From Candidatus Contendibacter sp. (lineage in GTDB: Bacteria; Pseudomonadota; Gammaproteobacteria; Competibacterales; Competibacteraceae), in the NCBI GenBank assembly GCA_029624675.1, contig JARSSP010000003.1:117282-176510 (forward strand): a stretch of 59,229 nucleotides of DNA, in the 5' to 3' direction. A program made the translations under genes and the position numbers. This document shows, piece by piece, positions 36,284 through 45,335 of the stretch (its first letter is position 1; the number at the start of each line of letters is the position of its first letter). A model generated the notes under the pieces. The model was given only the letters and a program-made list of their open reading frames with translations. It was not told the origin of the DNA and ran no database searches.

Positions 36284-38124
36284 CGCATGATCTCGCCCCG
36301 TTCGGTCGATTTGACGACCGTCTCGGTAAAGGAGTTGATGGAGGTGTACTTGGCGAAGAACTGCTCCAGCACCGCGCCCAAGACGAACCCGCCCACTCCC
36401 TCGAACGCGCTCTCGTCCAGGGTGACCGCCACTTCCAAACCACGAGCGAAGGCGATGGGGCCGGGAATCGGCGCCCGCCGGGTGATCGGCATGGCGTGAA
36501 TGGAGCATACGCCATCGATTTGCTTGCGCACGGCGGCGTCGGCCAGATCGCCATAGAGCGCCAACAACTCTCGCAAGGCCACCGCGCCCTGGCGGGCGTC
36601 GCTGTCGGCGAGCGACAGATAGTTCAAGGTGAGATGGCTGATCAGCCGCCAGGCGGTATCGCCGTGGGCCGGGGACGGTCGCGGCGCCGTGGGGCCGGCC
36701 AGGCAGCGCGCGGATCCCACCGGCGCCCCGGACGCCAAGTTGAAATCCGTGTCGCCACGACCGACTGGCATATGCAGCGGCAGATCGCGATTGGTGCACA
36801 GGGTCGCGACCGCCAGTTGCCGCAGGCTACCCCGATAGGGCGTCTCGTCGGCATCCACCAGCGCCAGATAGGTTTCGCTGCCGACATAGCTGGAACGCGG
36901 CCCGTGGCGCCGCTGCCGGTCGGACAGCCGGCGCGGCAGGCGATGCACCGTGTAGAAAGAACGCCGGTCGCGCTGGCTCAGCCGGTCATAGCTGGCGTAG
37001 AACGGCAGAAAGTCCTGTTCCTCGTTCTCCGTACCGATGCCGGTGACGCCAGTGACCTGAACCACCTCGAAATCCATCGGTCGGGTGCGATCCGCCACCA
37101 CATGATGCTCGGCCACCTGATCGCTCAGGTGAATGCGGTCGGCCCGCTTGGGAAACAAATTGACGGCCGGCGTGCAAAACAGCGCGAAATGGGCGGCGGT
37201 TACCGCGTTCTCTAACGCCGGATCGGCCCGATTGAACAGGATGAGCACCTCCAGCTCGCGGCCGGCGCAGCGCCGCGTCGCTGGTCCCAGCCCGCCCAGT
37301 TCCACGAACAGATAACGCTGCGGAAAAGCGAAATATTCATGCAGTAATCGGTAGCCGTGGAAGGACGGCGGCGGGCAGGGCAACAAGGCATCCTCGTCTT
37401 CGAAGCCTCGCCGCCGGATCGCGCTCGCCGCGATTTTCTCGTACCAGGGCGCCGGCCGCTCGCCTGGCCGGACAACGATCAGTACGACATTCGCCAGCAA
37501 TTGCTCATAAAGCCGCCCTGGCAGGGCGTCGCCGCCATTCAGGAACAGCTCCAGGCGATCCAGCGCCAGTTTGCCAATGGGCAAATCCGGCAACGTGGTG
37601 CGCAGGCGCAGCCGAACCCCAGCCCGTACCCGAGCTAAATCCGCTGGCTCCAATTGCGCCACTGGCTCCCGACCCGCGAAATACTGCGCCTCGACCAGTT
37701 CCAGCGGCCATAGCGTCACATCCTGCGCGGTTCGGTATTCACACGGCGTCTGTTCGCCTTTTCCCAGAATGCTACGCAGTTCGCCGCCCCGAGGAACGAC
37801 AAAGCCTTTTTCCAATGCGCCCTCGGTCGGATCAGGCTGGAACTGGACCACCGCCATCGACGGCGTCGGCGCCAGATAATGCGGATAGATGATTTCCAGC
37901 AGGTGCTGGGTGAAGCGGGGGAACTCCGCATCCATCTTGAGTTGCACCCGCGCCGCCAGGAATCCAAACCCCTCCAGCAGGCGTTCGACATACGGATCAG
38001 CGCATTCGAACCCTTCCAGCCCCAGTCGGCCGGCGATCTTGGGGAATTCCCGGGCGAATTCACCGCCCAGCTCGCGCAGGTACTGCAATTCGCGGTTGTA
38101 ATATTCCAGCAAGCGCGGATCCAT
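36247..38124 (-). CDS. tssF: T6SS baseplate protein TssF
   Basis: A 625-residue protein with the TssF start MDPRLLEYYNRELQYLRELG and the late PITRRAPIPGPIAFARGLEV segment. It builds the baseplate wedges together with TssG. Its start overlaps the tssE stop by one base (TGATG), giving coupling. Confidence 0.96.
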   Translation of the reverse strand: MDPRLLEYYNRELQYLRELGGEFAREFPKIAGRLGLEGFECADPYVERLLEGFGFLAARVQLKMDAEFPRFTQHLLEIIYPHYLAPTPSMAVVQFQPDPTEGALEKGFVVPRGGELRSILGKGEQTPCEYRTAQDVTLWPLELVEAQYFAGREPVAQLEPADLARVRAGVRLRLRTTLPDLPIGKLALDRLELFLNGGDALPGRLYEQLLANVVLIVVRPGERPAPWYEKIAASAIRRRGFEDEDALLPCPPPSFHGYRLLHEYFAFPQRYLFVELGGLGPATRRCAGRELEVLILFNRADPALENAVTAAHFALFCTPAVNLFPKRADRIHLSDQVAEHHVVADRTRPMDFEVVQVTGVTGIGTENEEQDFLPFYASYDRLSQRDRRSFYTVHRLPRRLSDRQRRHGPRSSYVGSETYLALVDADETPYRGSLRQLAVATLCTNRDLPLHMPVGRGDTDFNLASGAPVGSARCLAGPTAPRPSPAHGDTAWRLISHLTLNYLSLADSDARQGAVALRELLALYGDLADAAVRKQIDGVCSIHAMPITRRAPIPGPIAFARGLEVAVTLDESAFEGVGGFVLGAVLEQFFAKYTSINSFTETVVKSTERGEIMRWPARIGRRHTF

Positions 38125-38639
38125 CAGCGCTCCCGGGCCCGGCTGGATTCCTCAACCTTGACCTGACCGCTTTCCAGGTCGATCTCGGTCTTCAGATACA
38201 ATTGCAACGGGATCGGCTGCGCCCACAAGTCGCCTTCGACCTCGAAGGTCAAGGCGTTGTGGCTCATGCGCTCCTCGGTCAGCGCCGCTTGGACGCGCAG
38301 CGAGTTGCGATAAATCCGCGGCTCGAAATCGGCGATCGCCTGGCGCAGGTTCCGCTCCAGCTCGTTCAAGTCCAGGCTGCGAGCCGTGGCGCCCGACAGT
38401 GGCGGCAGCCCGTAATTGATCGTCGATCGGGCGGCGAAGGGATAACGCTCGATCTCTTCGTCGTCCACCATTCGGGTGGCGTTGAACAGCCACGCCAAAT
38501 CGCGCAGAACGCTTTCCCGCAATCGGTTCATCGACAGTACCCGCTGTTCCCGGGATTCCTGCTGGCGATCCGGCTCGTCATCGGTCAACCGATCCAGCAG
38601 CGAGGGCTGCAATCGCTCCCTAGATGTCAGTTCAGCCAT
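38124..38639 (-). CDS. tssE: T6SS baseplate wedge protein TssE
   Basis: A 171-residue gp25-like protein. RLQPSLLDRLTDDEP near the start is the typical TssE lead, and the lysozyme-like/gp25 core LRESVLRDLAWLFNATRM follows. It connects the sheath base to the baseplate. ATG 38639 overlaps the tagJ stop by eight bases; ATG 38648 is also possible. No clear ribosome site decides between them. Confidence 0.93.
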   Translation of the reverse strand: MAELTSRERLQPSLLDRLTDDEPDRQQESREQRVLSMNRLRESVLRDLAWLFNATRMVDDEEIERYPFAARSTINYGLPPLSGATARSLDLNELERNLRQAIADFEPRIYRNSLRVQAALTEERMSHNALTFEVEGDLWAQPIPLQLYLKTEIDLESGQVKVEESSRARER

Positions 38640-39474
38640 CGCCGCCATCAGTCCCGGAGGGAATCTCCTCCACTGGGCTTTCCTCGACATTCAACTCGAT
38701 GCACCGAATGTCCAGCAACGGATACTCGCCCTGATCGGTCGCCAGCAGCCGCTGACCCAGTCCCAGCCAGGTTTCGGCCTCGCCTTCCCGCCATTCGGTC
38801 TTACGTCCCAGTTGCACCAGTGGATCGGCGCTGGCTTCGGAACCGGGATAGCGCGATGGGATCAAGCCAACGGTTTCGCCACCGTTGGCCCAGGTAAACC
38901 GCGCCGGCATCCAGACGTAATCCCGTAGATCGGCGGGCTGCTCCAGCACGATGGTCCGAATCCGCTGGAACGGAATCCAGTAATAGCGGCCGTTGACGAT
39001 GGCTTCCAGCATGGGCCCCAACCGAGGGTCGGCATCGGCCAGCCAGGCGAACGGTTGGCCATCCAGCGTTCCCGCCGTCGCCGGCGCCGTTTCGAACGCC
39101 TGGTCACGCACCGTTCGAGCCTCGGCGGGGTGGCCCTCCGCAGTCAGGCGCAACGATTCCAGCACCAACGCCACCCAAGACGCGGGATCGCCGAACACCA
39201 GCGGCGAGCGCCAGCCCGCGAAAACGTCCGTCCGCAACATTTCGCAGCGGATGGCCTCGCGATAGGTCTGCACCATCGGCAGCGACGAGGCGTCCATCTC
39301 GCCCAGCACGTTCAACTGGTTCAACGCCCGTTCCCATTGCCCCAACACCGCCAGCAATTGAAACAGGAAAATACGGTATTTAGCGTTGGCGGGCTCCTTG
39401 CGCACCTGGGCCTGCAATTCGGCCAGAGCGTCTTGCACCCGCCCTTCGCGTAGGCTTTGCTCGGCTGGCATCAT
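38632..39474 (-). CDS. tagJ: T6SS accessory protein TagJ (ImpE/HsiE1-like)
   Basis: A 280-residue protein of the ImpE/TagJ family, with DASSLPMVQTYREAIRCEMLR and YYWIPFQRIRTIVLEQPADLRD as signature segments. In P. aeruginosa the homologue HsiE1 binds TssB-type sheath subunits and may tune ClpV recruitment. The ATG could be 39471 or 39474. Confidence 0.93.
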   Translation of the reverse strand: MMPAEQSLREGRVQDALAELQAQVRKEPANAKYRIFLFQLLAVLGQWERALNQLNVLGEMDASSLPMVQTYREAIRCEMLRTDVFAGWRSPLVFGDPASWVALVLESLRLTAEGHPAEARTVRDQAFETAPATAGTLDGQPFAWLADADPRLGPMLEAIVNGRYYWIPFQRIRTIVLEQPADLRDYVWMPARFTWANGGETVGLIPSRYPGSEASADPLVQLGRKTEWREGEAETWLGLGQRLLATDQGEYPLLDIRCIELNVEESPVEEIPSGTDGGDG

Positions 39475-39588
39475 GCGGCGCCTTCCCTATCTTTCAGAAC
39501 GATGAAGAAAACACCGCGCATCCGGACCCATGGGGTCTTCCGAACGCGCGGAGTCGAATCGCAACCGGGAACCATCCAGCTTCCGCGG

Positions 39589-40074
39589 TTACATCTTCTT
39601 GTTGCTCTTGACATCCCAGCCCGACTTGCCCGCCGACTTGGTCGCGCCCTTCGCATCCTGGGTGAAGTATTCCTGCGTCACCGAGGTAAAGTTCAGGGAC
39701 AGGCTCTCAACCGGCAGACCCTCGCCGGCACCGCCGGTCTGGTAGCTGCTGACCATGACGTCCTTGAATTTGAACTCCAGGAATTTCGCTTGGCCGCCTT
39801 CCTTGCCGGTCGGCTTGCGCATGACCAGCGTCGCCTCTGGATAGTGATGGCCCGAGGCGCACGACAGGAACAATTCCGGCGACGCCCCGCAAAAGTGCAT
39901 GGTGAAGTGGAAGTCCTGCATGTTCACCTTGCTGGCGCCCATGCCGGTACCGTGACCGGCGGTGCCCAGTTGCGACGCGCCCCACGACCAGCTCAGCACT
40001 TCAATCCATTCCTTGTATTCGAAGTCCTTGCATTCGCCCTTCACGTCGCCAATCTTCAGAAATGAGTCAGCCAT
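39589..40074 (-). CDS. hcp: T6SS tube protein Hcp (TssD)
   Basis: A 161-residue hexameric ring protein of the inner tube. The start MADSFLKIGDVKGECKD and the KIEVLSWSWG-type segment (WIEVLSWSWGASQ), with MQDFHFTMHF following, are typical of the Pseudomonas-like group. GAGGAG lies 7 bases upstream of the ATG. A 242-base spacer with a sigma-54-like promoter separates it from tssC. Confidence 0.96.
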   Translation of the reverse strand: MADSFLKIGDVKGECKDFEYKEWIEVLSWSWGASQLGTAGHGTGMGASKVNMQDFHFTMHFCGASPELFLSCASGHHYPEATLVMRKPTGKEGGQAKFLEFKFKDVMVSSYQTGGAGEGLPVESLSLNFTSVTQEYFTQDAKGATKSAGKSGWDVKSNKKM

Positions 40075-40198
40075 CGTTGTCTCCTCGCATGTGGTGCAAA
40101 CATTGGGAACGGTTCAAACCGTCGCTTCGATCAACGGCGCTCTCGCAACCTTGTTCGAGGCGCGAAAGACTGCTAGTTCCGTCGTCGCTTACAGATAA

Positions 40199-40214
40199 AG
40201 CACATCGTGTGCCA
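40199..40214 (-). promoter_or_regulatory. Putative sigma-54 promoter upstream of hcp
   Basis: On the minus strand the sequence TGGCACACGATGTGCT matches the sigma-54 consensus (TGGCAC, five bases, TTGC) at all key GG and GC positions with correct spacing, differing only by G for the first T of TTGC. It lies 125 bases before the hcp start, so transcription would begin near 40188. A sigma-54-dependent activator gene is not in the window. Confidence 0.6.
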
Positions 40215-40259
40215 AACACAACTAATTGTTTTAGAGAGATATTTTATTATTAGACCATC

Positions 40260-40305
40260 CGCCGGACCAGAATGGACTTCCTGTCCACCCACTCTGGCCC
40301 ATCCA
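40260..40305 (-). terminator. Imperfect hairpin downstream of tssC
   Basis: Minus-strand sequence just after the tssC stop contains CCAGA ... TGGAC, AGGAA loop, GTCCA ... TCTGG, an interrupted stem of about 10 pairs, followed by an AT-rich run. It could reduce read-through from tssC into hcp. Confidence 0.4.
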
Positions 40306-40316
40306 ATCGCGTCGGG

Positions 40317-41813
40317 TCAGGCGCCCTTGACCGAGGGCAACTTGGACACCAGCCGCAGAGACACGGTAAGACCTTCCAACTGATAATGTGGGCGCAGGAA
40401 AAACTTTGAGGTGTAATAACCCGGATTGCCCTCCACCTCCTGCACCACCACCTCAGCGGCCGCCAGGGGCTTCATCGCCTTGGTTTCCTCGCTGGAAATC
40501 GCGGGATTGCCGTCCACGTAGTTGTAAATCCACTCCTGCAACCAGCGTTCGAGCGATTCCCGCTCCTTGAACGAGCCGATCTTATCGCGCACCATGCATT
40601 TCAGATAGTGCGCGAACCGGCACACCGCGAACAAGTATGGCAACCGGGCGGACAGATTGGCGTTGGCGGTCGCGTCCGGATCGTCGTACTCGGTGGGTTT
40701 CTGCAGCGACTGCGCGCCGATGAAGGCGGCGAAGTCACTGTTTTTCTTGTGGATCAGCGGCATGAAGCCGTTTTTGGCCAGTTCCGCCTCGCGCCGGTCG
40801 CTGATGGCGATCTCGGTCGGACATTTCATGTCCACGCCACCATCGTCGGTGGGGAAAGTATGGGTCGGCAGATATTCCACCGCCCCGCCGGATTCGATGC
40901 CCCGGATCCGGGTAGTCCAGCCATACAGCTTGAAGGCCCGGGTGATGTTGGTCGCCATCGCATAGGCCGAATTGGCCCAGGTGTACTTGTGGTGATCGGC
41001 GCCCTCCACGTCTTCCTCGAAATCGAACTCCTCGATGGGATCGGATTTCGCGCCGTAAGGCCGCCGCGCCAGAAACCGCGGCATCGCCAGGCCGATGTAG
41101 CGGGAATCCTCCGATTCGCGCAGCGACCGCCACGCGGCGTATTCCGGCGTCTGGAAAATCTTGGTCAGGTCGCGCGGGTTGCTCAGCTCCTGCCAGGAAT
41201 CCATCTGCATCACCGTCGGCGCGGCGGCGGCGATGAACGGGGTATGCGAAGCGGCGGCGACCTGGGACATCTCGCGCAACAGTTCCACATCCGGCGGACT
41301 GTGGTCGAAGTAGTAATCGCCCACCAGACACCCGAACGGCTCGCCGCCGAACTGGCCGTACTCTTCCTCGTAAACTTTCTTGAACAGCGGACTCTGATCC
41401 CAGGCGGTGCCCTTGAACTTCCGCAGCGTTTTGCGCAGCTCGTTCTTGGAGATGTTCATCACCCGAATCTTCAGCATCTCGTCGGTTTCGGTGTTGTTGA
41501 CGAGATAGTGCAGACCGCGCCAGGCGCTTTCGAGCTGTTGGAAATCCGGATGGTGGATGACCAGGTTAACCTGTTCCGTCAGCTTGCGGTCGATGGCCGC
41601 AATCATCGACTCGATCGATTTGAGCACGTCCTTGGAAATCAACGTCGTATACTGCAACGCCTGCTCGGCCAGGGTTTTGACCGCGCTCTCGACCGCTTCC
41701 TTGGCCTGATCGGACTTGGGCTTGAATTCCCGCTGCAACAGCGAGGAAAAGTCGCTGGCTTCCAGCGTCTGGACTTCAGGCTGCGCCTGGGTGCTTGGAC
41801 TGGTTTCGGCCAT
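40317..41813 (-). CDS. tssC: T6SS contractile sheath large subunit TssC
   Basis: A 498-residue sheath subunit (VipB). It contains the family segments LEQLESAWRGLHYLV-type (FQQLESAWRGLHYLV), FGCLVGDYYF and WRSLRESEDSRYIGLAMPRFLARRPYG. It assembles with TssB into the contractile sheath. It starts 6 bases after tssB, with AGGAG before the ATG. Confidence 0.97.
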   Translation of the reverse strand: MAETSPSTQAQPEVQTLEASDFSSLLQREFKPKSDQAKEAVESAVKTLAEQALQYTTLISKDVLKSIESMIAAIDRKLTEQVNLVIHHPDFQQLESAWRGLHYLVNNTETDEMLKIRVMNISKNELRKTLRKFKGTAWDQSPLFKKVYEEEYGQFGGEPFGCLVGDYYFDHSPPDVELLREMSQVAAASHTPFIAAAAPTVMQMDSWQELSNPRDLTKIFQTPEYAAWRSLRESEDSRYIGLAMPRFLARRPYGAKSDPIEEFDFEEDVEGADHHKYTWANSAYAMATNITRAFKLYGWTTRIRGIESGGAVEYLPTHTFPTDDGGVDMKCPTEIAISDRREAELAKNGFMPLIHKKNSDFAAFIGAQSLQKPTEYDDPDATANANLSARLPYLFAVCRFAHYLKCMVRDKIGSFKERESLERWLQEWIYNYVDGNPAISSEETKAMKPLAAAEVVVQEVEGNPGYYTSKFFLRPHYQLEGLTVSLRLVSKLPSVKGA

Positions 41814-41819
41814 GGTTCA

Positions 41820-42341
41820 TCACTCCTCGGCGGTAGGCGTCGCGGGTTCCTGGGGCTTGGGCGCCGTCGCCAGCGCCTGCAACAGGCTCGGATCGTTCAA
41901 GGCCTTGGCGATCAGATCCTCGGCGCCGGTTTTGCCGTCCATGTAGGTCATCAGGTTGGTCAGTTGCTGGCGGGCCTGGAGCAAACGGTTCAAGGAATCG
42001 ACCTTGCGCGCCACGGCGGCCGGGGAAAAGTCGTCCATGCTTTCGAAAGTCAGATCCACGCTCAACTCCCCTTCACCGGTCAGCGTGTTGGGCACCCGAA
42101 ACGCCGCGCGCGGTTTCATCGCCTTCATGCGGCTGTCGAAGTTGTCCACGTCGATCTCAAGGAACTTGCGGTCGGCCACTGGCGCCAGCGGATCGACCGG
42201 CTTGCCGGACAGATCGGCCATCACGCCCATCACGAACGGCAACTGGACCTTTTTCTGCGAACCGTACACCTCGACGTCGTACTCGATTTGCACGCGCGGC
42301 GCCCGGTTGCGAGCAATAAACTTCTGACTGCTCATCGCCAT
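41820..42341 (-). CDS. tssB: T6SS contractile sheath small subunit TssB
   Basis: A 173-residue sheath subunit (VipA). It begins MAMSSQKFIARNRAPRVQIE and has the conserved LPFVMGVMADLSG segment. TssH recognises this partner's N-terminal region in other systems. Its C-terminus is Pro/Ala/Thr-rich. Confidence 0.96.
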   Translation of the reverse strand: MAMSSQKFIARNRAPRVQIEYDVEVYGSQKKVQLPFVMGVMADLSGKPVDPLAPVADRKFLEIDVDNFDSRMKAMKPRAAFRVPNTLTGEGELSVDLTFESMDDFSPAAVARKVDSLNRLLQARQQLTNLMTYMDGKTGAEDLIAKALNDPSLLQALATAPKPQEPATPTAEE

Positions 42342-42431
42342 CGGAATATCTCCTCATCTCACTCGAATCACGCCATGGCGGCTACCCGGCGGTAACCTAG
42401 CCCATCAGTCAACTACTTTAGAGTATAGTTG

Positions 42432-43493
42432 CTAGTCAGAATTCTCGCCTTGAATACCGAAAATCAAGTTCACCTGCTCGGTTCCGCCGGGCGCGAGATC
42501 GTTCAAAATCGCCATGAAATCCTTGGTCACCAGGTTCCTGGCGCGTTTCAACAAAAAGGGCACCGGACTGGAAGGCTCGTAGCGGTTAAAGTACTCACAA
42601 ATCTTGTCCAGCATCCGCATCGCGTCTTCACGGCTGGCGATTTCGCCCACCACCAGCCGCTGCCCGCCGCCACCGCCACCTTCGGACAAACCTGTATCCG
42701 GCGCCTCGGCCGCCGGTGCCTCGTCGGCGAGACCCGCGCCCTGCCGTTGCAATTGCTCGGCCAGCGCCTGCCGGATTTCCTTCAGCGCCCCGGCCAGCGC
42801 GCTCAAGTCCGGCGCCTGGGTCACGCCGATCAGATCGGTCAGCCGGGCCTCGATCCGTTCGACCCGCGCCATGGCCTCGGCAACCACCGCCGCGACAGCC
42901 TGCGCGTTCTCCGGGCCAACCTCCTGGAACGCGCCATCGATCTTGGCCTGGGTCGGCAATTCCGCCTGATCGTCGGTCGCCACCGGGGTCAACACGCCAG
43001 CGGCGATCTGGATATCGCGCAGACTGAACCGCCCCAGCACACGCGAACTGACCAACGGGGTCTCCCGCAAAACTCGCAGGGTGGCTTCCGGATCGCACAA
43101 CGCCACGATGGTGTTGATCCGTAGGGTCGGATCGTTGTCATCCTCGGGATCGAGTTGGGGGTAAACGGTGTCCCAGTATCGCTCGATCAGACCGTCCACC
43201 AGCGCCAAGCCGTCGGCGAAGCCGGCCAAGCCATCGACGTGCAGCAAGGCACGGGTCAGATATACCGCCACCCGCAAATCCCGGGTGCGCTCGAACAGGG
43301 CTAACGCCGTCTTTCGGACACCGCGCCAGTCGGGCGGCTCCGCTGGAATGATGGTGTCGCCGTATTGGCGTTCCGGCGTTTCCTGCGCCAGTTCCTCCAT
43401 CTCGGCGAAGGCTGGGTCGTATTCGAGATCCTCGCCGCAAGGCGCGGCGGCGGCGATCTCGCTGAGCAGTTCCTCGATGTCAATCACACTCAT
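42432..43493 (-). CDS. tssA: T6SS cap/baseplate-associated protein TssA
   Basis: A 353-residue TssA with an ImpA N-terminal domain: LLSEIAAAAPCGEDLEYDPAF and YWDTVYPQLDPEDDNDPTLRI are diagnostic. TssA primes tail polymerisation and stays at the baseplate or distal end. ATG 43493 is preferred. It is the first gene of the minus arm and is divergent from tagH. Confidence 0.95.
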   Translation of the reverse strand: MSVIDIEELLSEIAAAAPCGEDLEYDPAFAEMEELAQETPERQYGDTIIPAEPPDWRGVRKTALALFERTRDLRVAVYLTRALLHVDGLAGFADGLALVDGLIERYWDTVYPQLDPEDDNDPTLRINTIVALCDPEATLRVLRETPLVSSRVLGRFSLRDIQIAAGVLTPVATDDQAELPTQAKIDGAFQEVGPENAQAVAAVVAEAMARVERIEARLTDLIGVTQAPDLSALAGALKEIRQALAEQLQRQGAGLADEAPAAEAPDTGLSEGGGGGGQRLVVGEIASREDAMRMLDKICEYFNRYEPSSPVPFLLKRARNLVTKDFMAILNDLAPGGTEQVNLIFGIQGENSD

Positions 43494-43531
43494 CGCTTGC
43501 ACGCCTGATTTGGTTATGACCATGGGTCCAG

Positions 43532-43537
43532 AGTATA
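43532..43537 (-). promoter_or_regulatory. Candidate -10 box for the tssA-led arm
   Basis: TATACT on the minus strand, 39 bases before the tssA start, in the 167-base divergent gap. A TTGACA further upstream is not at usable spacing. Confidence 0.35.
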
Positions 43538-43660
43538 GCCCCGCTTGGCGCGATTGCGCGGGCGGTATAGACTGCGTTGTGAGTAATCCGATACCTTTGG
43601 TTTGAGGAATTTCGCGCCAGCGCGCAAAAAAGCGGCTTCCCTGTCAACGGACATCGCGTC

Positions 43661-45226
43661 ATGCCCCTGAAATTGACCATCACTAGCTTTCAGCGGCTTT
43701 CTCCTGGTCAGGAAACCACCAAGATTCTGGACCGCGGCTCCCTCAGCATCGGCCGCGCGGCGCAGAACGGCTGGATCCTGCAGGATCCGGAGCGCATCCT
43801 ATCTAGCAATCACTGCGTCGTCCATTATCAGGACGGTGGGTACTTCCTCACCGATACCAGCACCAACGGCACGTTCCTCAACGACTCCGAACAACGGATC
43901 CCACGCAATCAGACGATCCGACTTAGGGACAGCGACCATTTCGTTCTGGGCGAATACGAAATCGAAGCGAGTCTGATTCCCGGCGCGGAGGAACTGGCAC
44001 AAGCCGAGCCGGAAGGCCCCATTACCGATGTCGTGCTGGCGCCGCGCGGTCTGCCCGCCGTCGGCGTGGCCAGTTTGGACGGCGGCCCGGCCGCCCTGGG
44101 CCAGCCATCCTTCGCCGACCTGCTAGCCGAGGAACCCGATCATCTGAATCTTCAACCCCCGGACCGCCCCGCCAAGGGCGCCGTGGCCACCGAGCCGCCG
44201 CCCGATCTGCTCACCCCGGACCGGGCCTTTTTCGAACCGCCGGAACTTGCAGCTGGAGCGCCGCCTTCCCTGCCCACGCCGCCAGCTCCGAAACCAGAGG
44301 CGGCCGAGATTTCTCCACCGATTCCATCCCGCGCTGAAATCGAACTCCCTCTCCCGACGGCGTCCGAGGTCCTCCCAACGCCAGCCGCCGAATCCGGCGA
44401 GATGCTCATTCCCGATGATTGGTGGCTGGCGCCGCCAGCCACTCCAGCAACTCCGCGACCAGTGGTCGAGATCGCGCCGCCCCCGTCTCAGCCCCCCGAA
44501 CCAGTTCGGGTCGAGGCGTCGCCACCGAAACCATCGCATCCCCGGCCTCCCGCGCCGGCGGTCGCCGAATCCCAGCCCCCGCCCTCGGCGCCGCCCGCGC
44601 CGACCACCGCCGGATCGGCTGAACTGGATGCCGAAACCCTGATCCAGGCTTTTCTGAAAGGCGCTGGCCTGCCCCGCGCCCGGCCACCCGCTGAACGATG
44701 GTTTGAAATCGCAACCAACCTTGGAGCCATGTTCCGCGAAACCGTGCAGGGATTGACGGACATCCTGCGCGCCCGCGGCGATGTCAAGGGGGAATTCCGG
44801 TTGGACCGGACCACGATCGGCCCGACCGAAAACAACCCGCTCAAAACGCCGCCGGGGCAGCCGCCGCTCGGCCCGGAAGAGATCATGACCCTGCTCCTGA
44901 TCCGCCAGAAGGACGCCTATATGTCACCGGTACAGGCTGTGCACGAAGGTTTCAAGGACATCAAGGATCACCAGGTGGCGGTTTGGGCAGGCGTCCAGAC
45001 CGCTCTGAACCGCCTACTCGAACGCTTCGATCCGAACAACCTGGAAACTCGCTTGCAGCAAACCGTGCTCGACAGCATCCTGCCAGCCAGCCGCAAGGCC
45101 AAGTATTGGGATTTGTTCACCAGCGAATATGAAACCATCGCCCGGGAAGCCGAGGACGATTTCAATGAATTGTTCGGCCGCGAATTCGCCCGCGCCTACG
45201 AGGAGCGGTTGCGCGCGCGTCGCTAA
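43661..45226 (+). CDS. tagH: T6SS-associated FHA-domain protein TagH
   Basis: A 521-residue protein. The N-terminal FHA domain (about 1-105) has LSIGRAAQNGWILQD and TDTSTNGTFLN, the phosphothreonine-binding core. A Pro/Ala/Glu-rich low-complexity linker of over 200 residues follows. The C-terminal TagH domain (about 330-515) has MTLLLIRQKDAYMSPVQAVHE. In phosphorylation-controlled T6SSs an FHA protein such as Fha1 reads the kinase signal. It opens the plus arm. Confidence 0.93.
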   Translation: MPLKLTITSFQRLSPGQETTKILDRGSLSIGRAAQNGWILQDPERILSSNHCVVHYQDGGYFLTDTSTNGTFLNDSEQRIPRNQTIRLRDSDHFVLGEYEIEASLIPGAEELAQAEPEGPITDVVLAPRGLPAVGVASLDGGPAALGQPSFADLLAEEPDHLNLQPPDRPAKGAVATEPPPDLLTPDRAFFEPPELAAGAPPSLPTPPAPKPEAAEISPPIPSRAEIELPLPTASEVLPTPAAESGEMLIPDDWWLAPPATPATPRPVVEIAPPPSQPPEPVRVEASPPKPSHPRPPAPAVAESQPPPSAPPAPTTAGSAELDAETLIQAFLKGAGLPRARPPAERWFEIATNLGAMFRETVQGLTDILRARGDVKGEFRLDRTTIGPTENNPLKTPPGQPPLGPEEIMTLLLIRQKDAYMSPVQAVHEGFKDIKDHQVAVWAGVQTALNRLLERFDPNNLETRLQQTVLDSILPASRKAKYWDLFTSEYETIAREAEDDFNELFGREFARAYEERLRARR

Positions 45227-45335
45227 CCCCGCCGTTTCGAATCCCACGCACCTTCCGCTGTTTGGCGGTTTGAATGCTAGGATTTAAAGATGACGATTCG
45301 ACACCTGACAACGCGCCGCAACGAGCGACACCGCC

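Noticed and set aside
40199..40214. The same bases as an inverted repeat (GCACA tcg TGTGC) acting as an operator
   Set aside because: The short perfect symmetry may be coincidental; the sigma-54 spacing explains the sequence more specifically.
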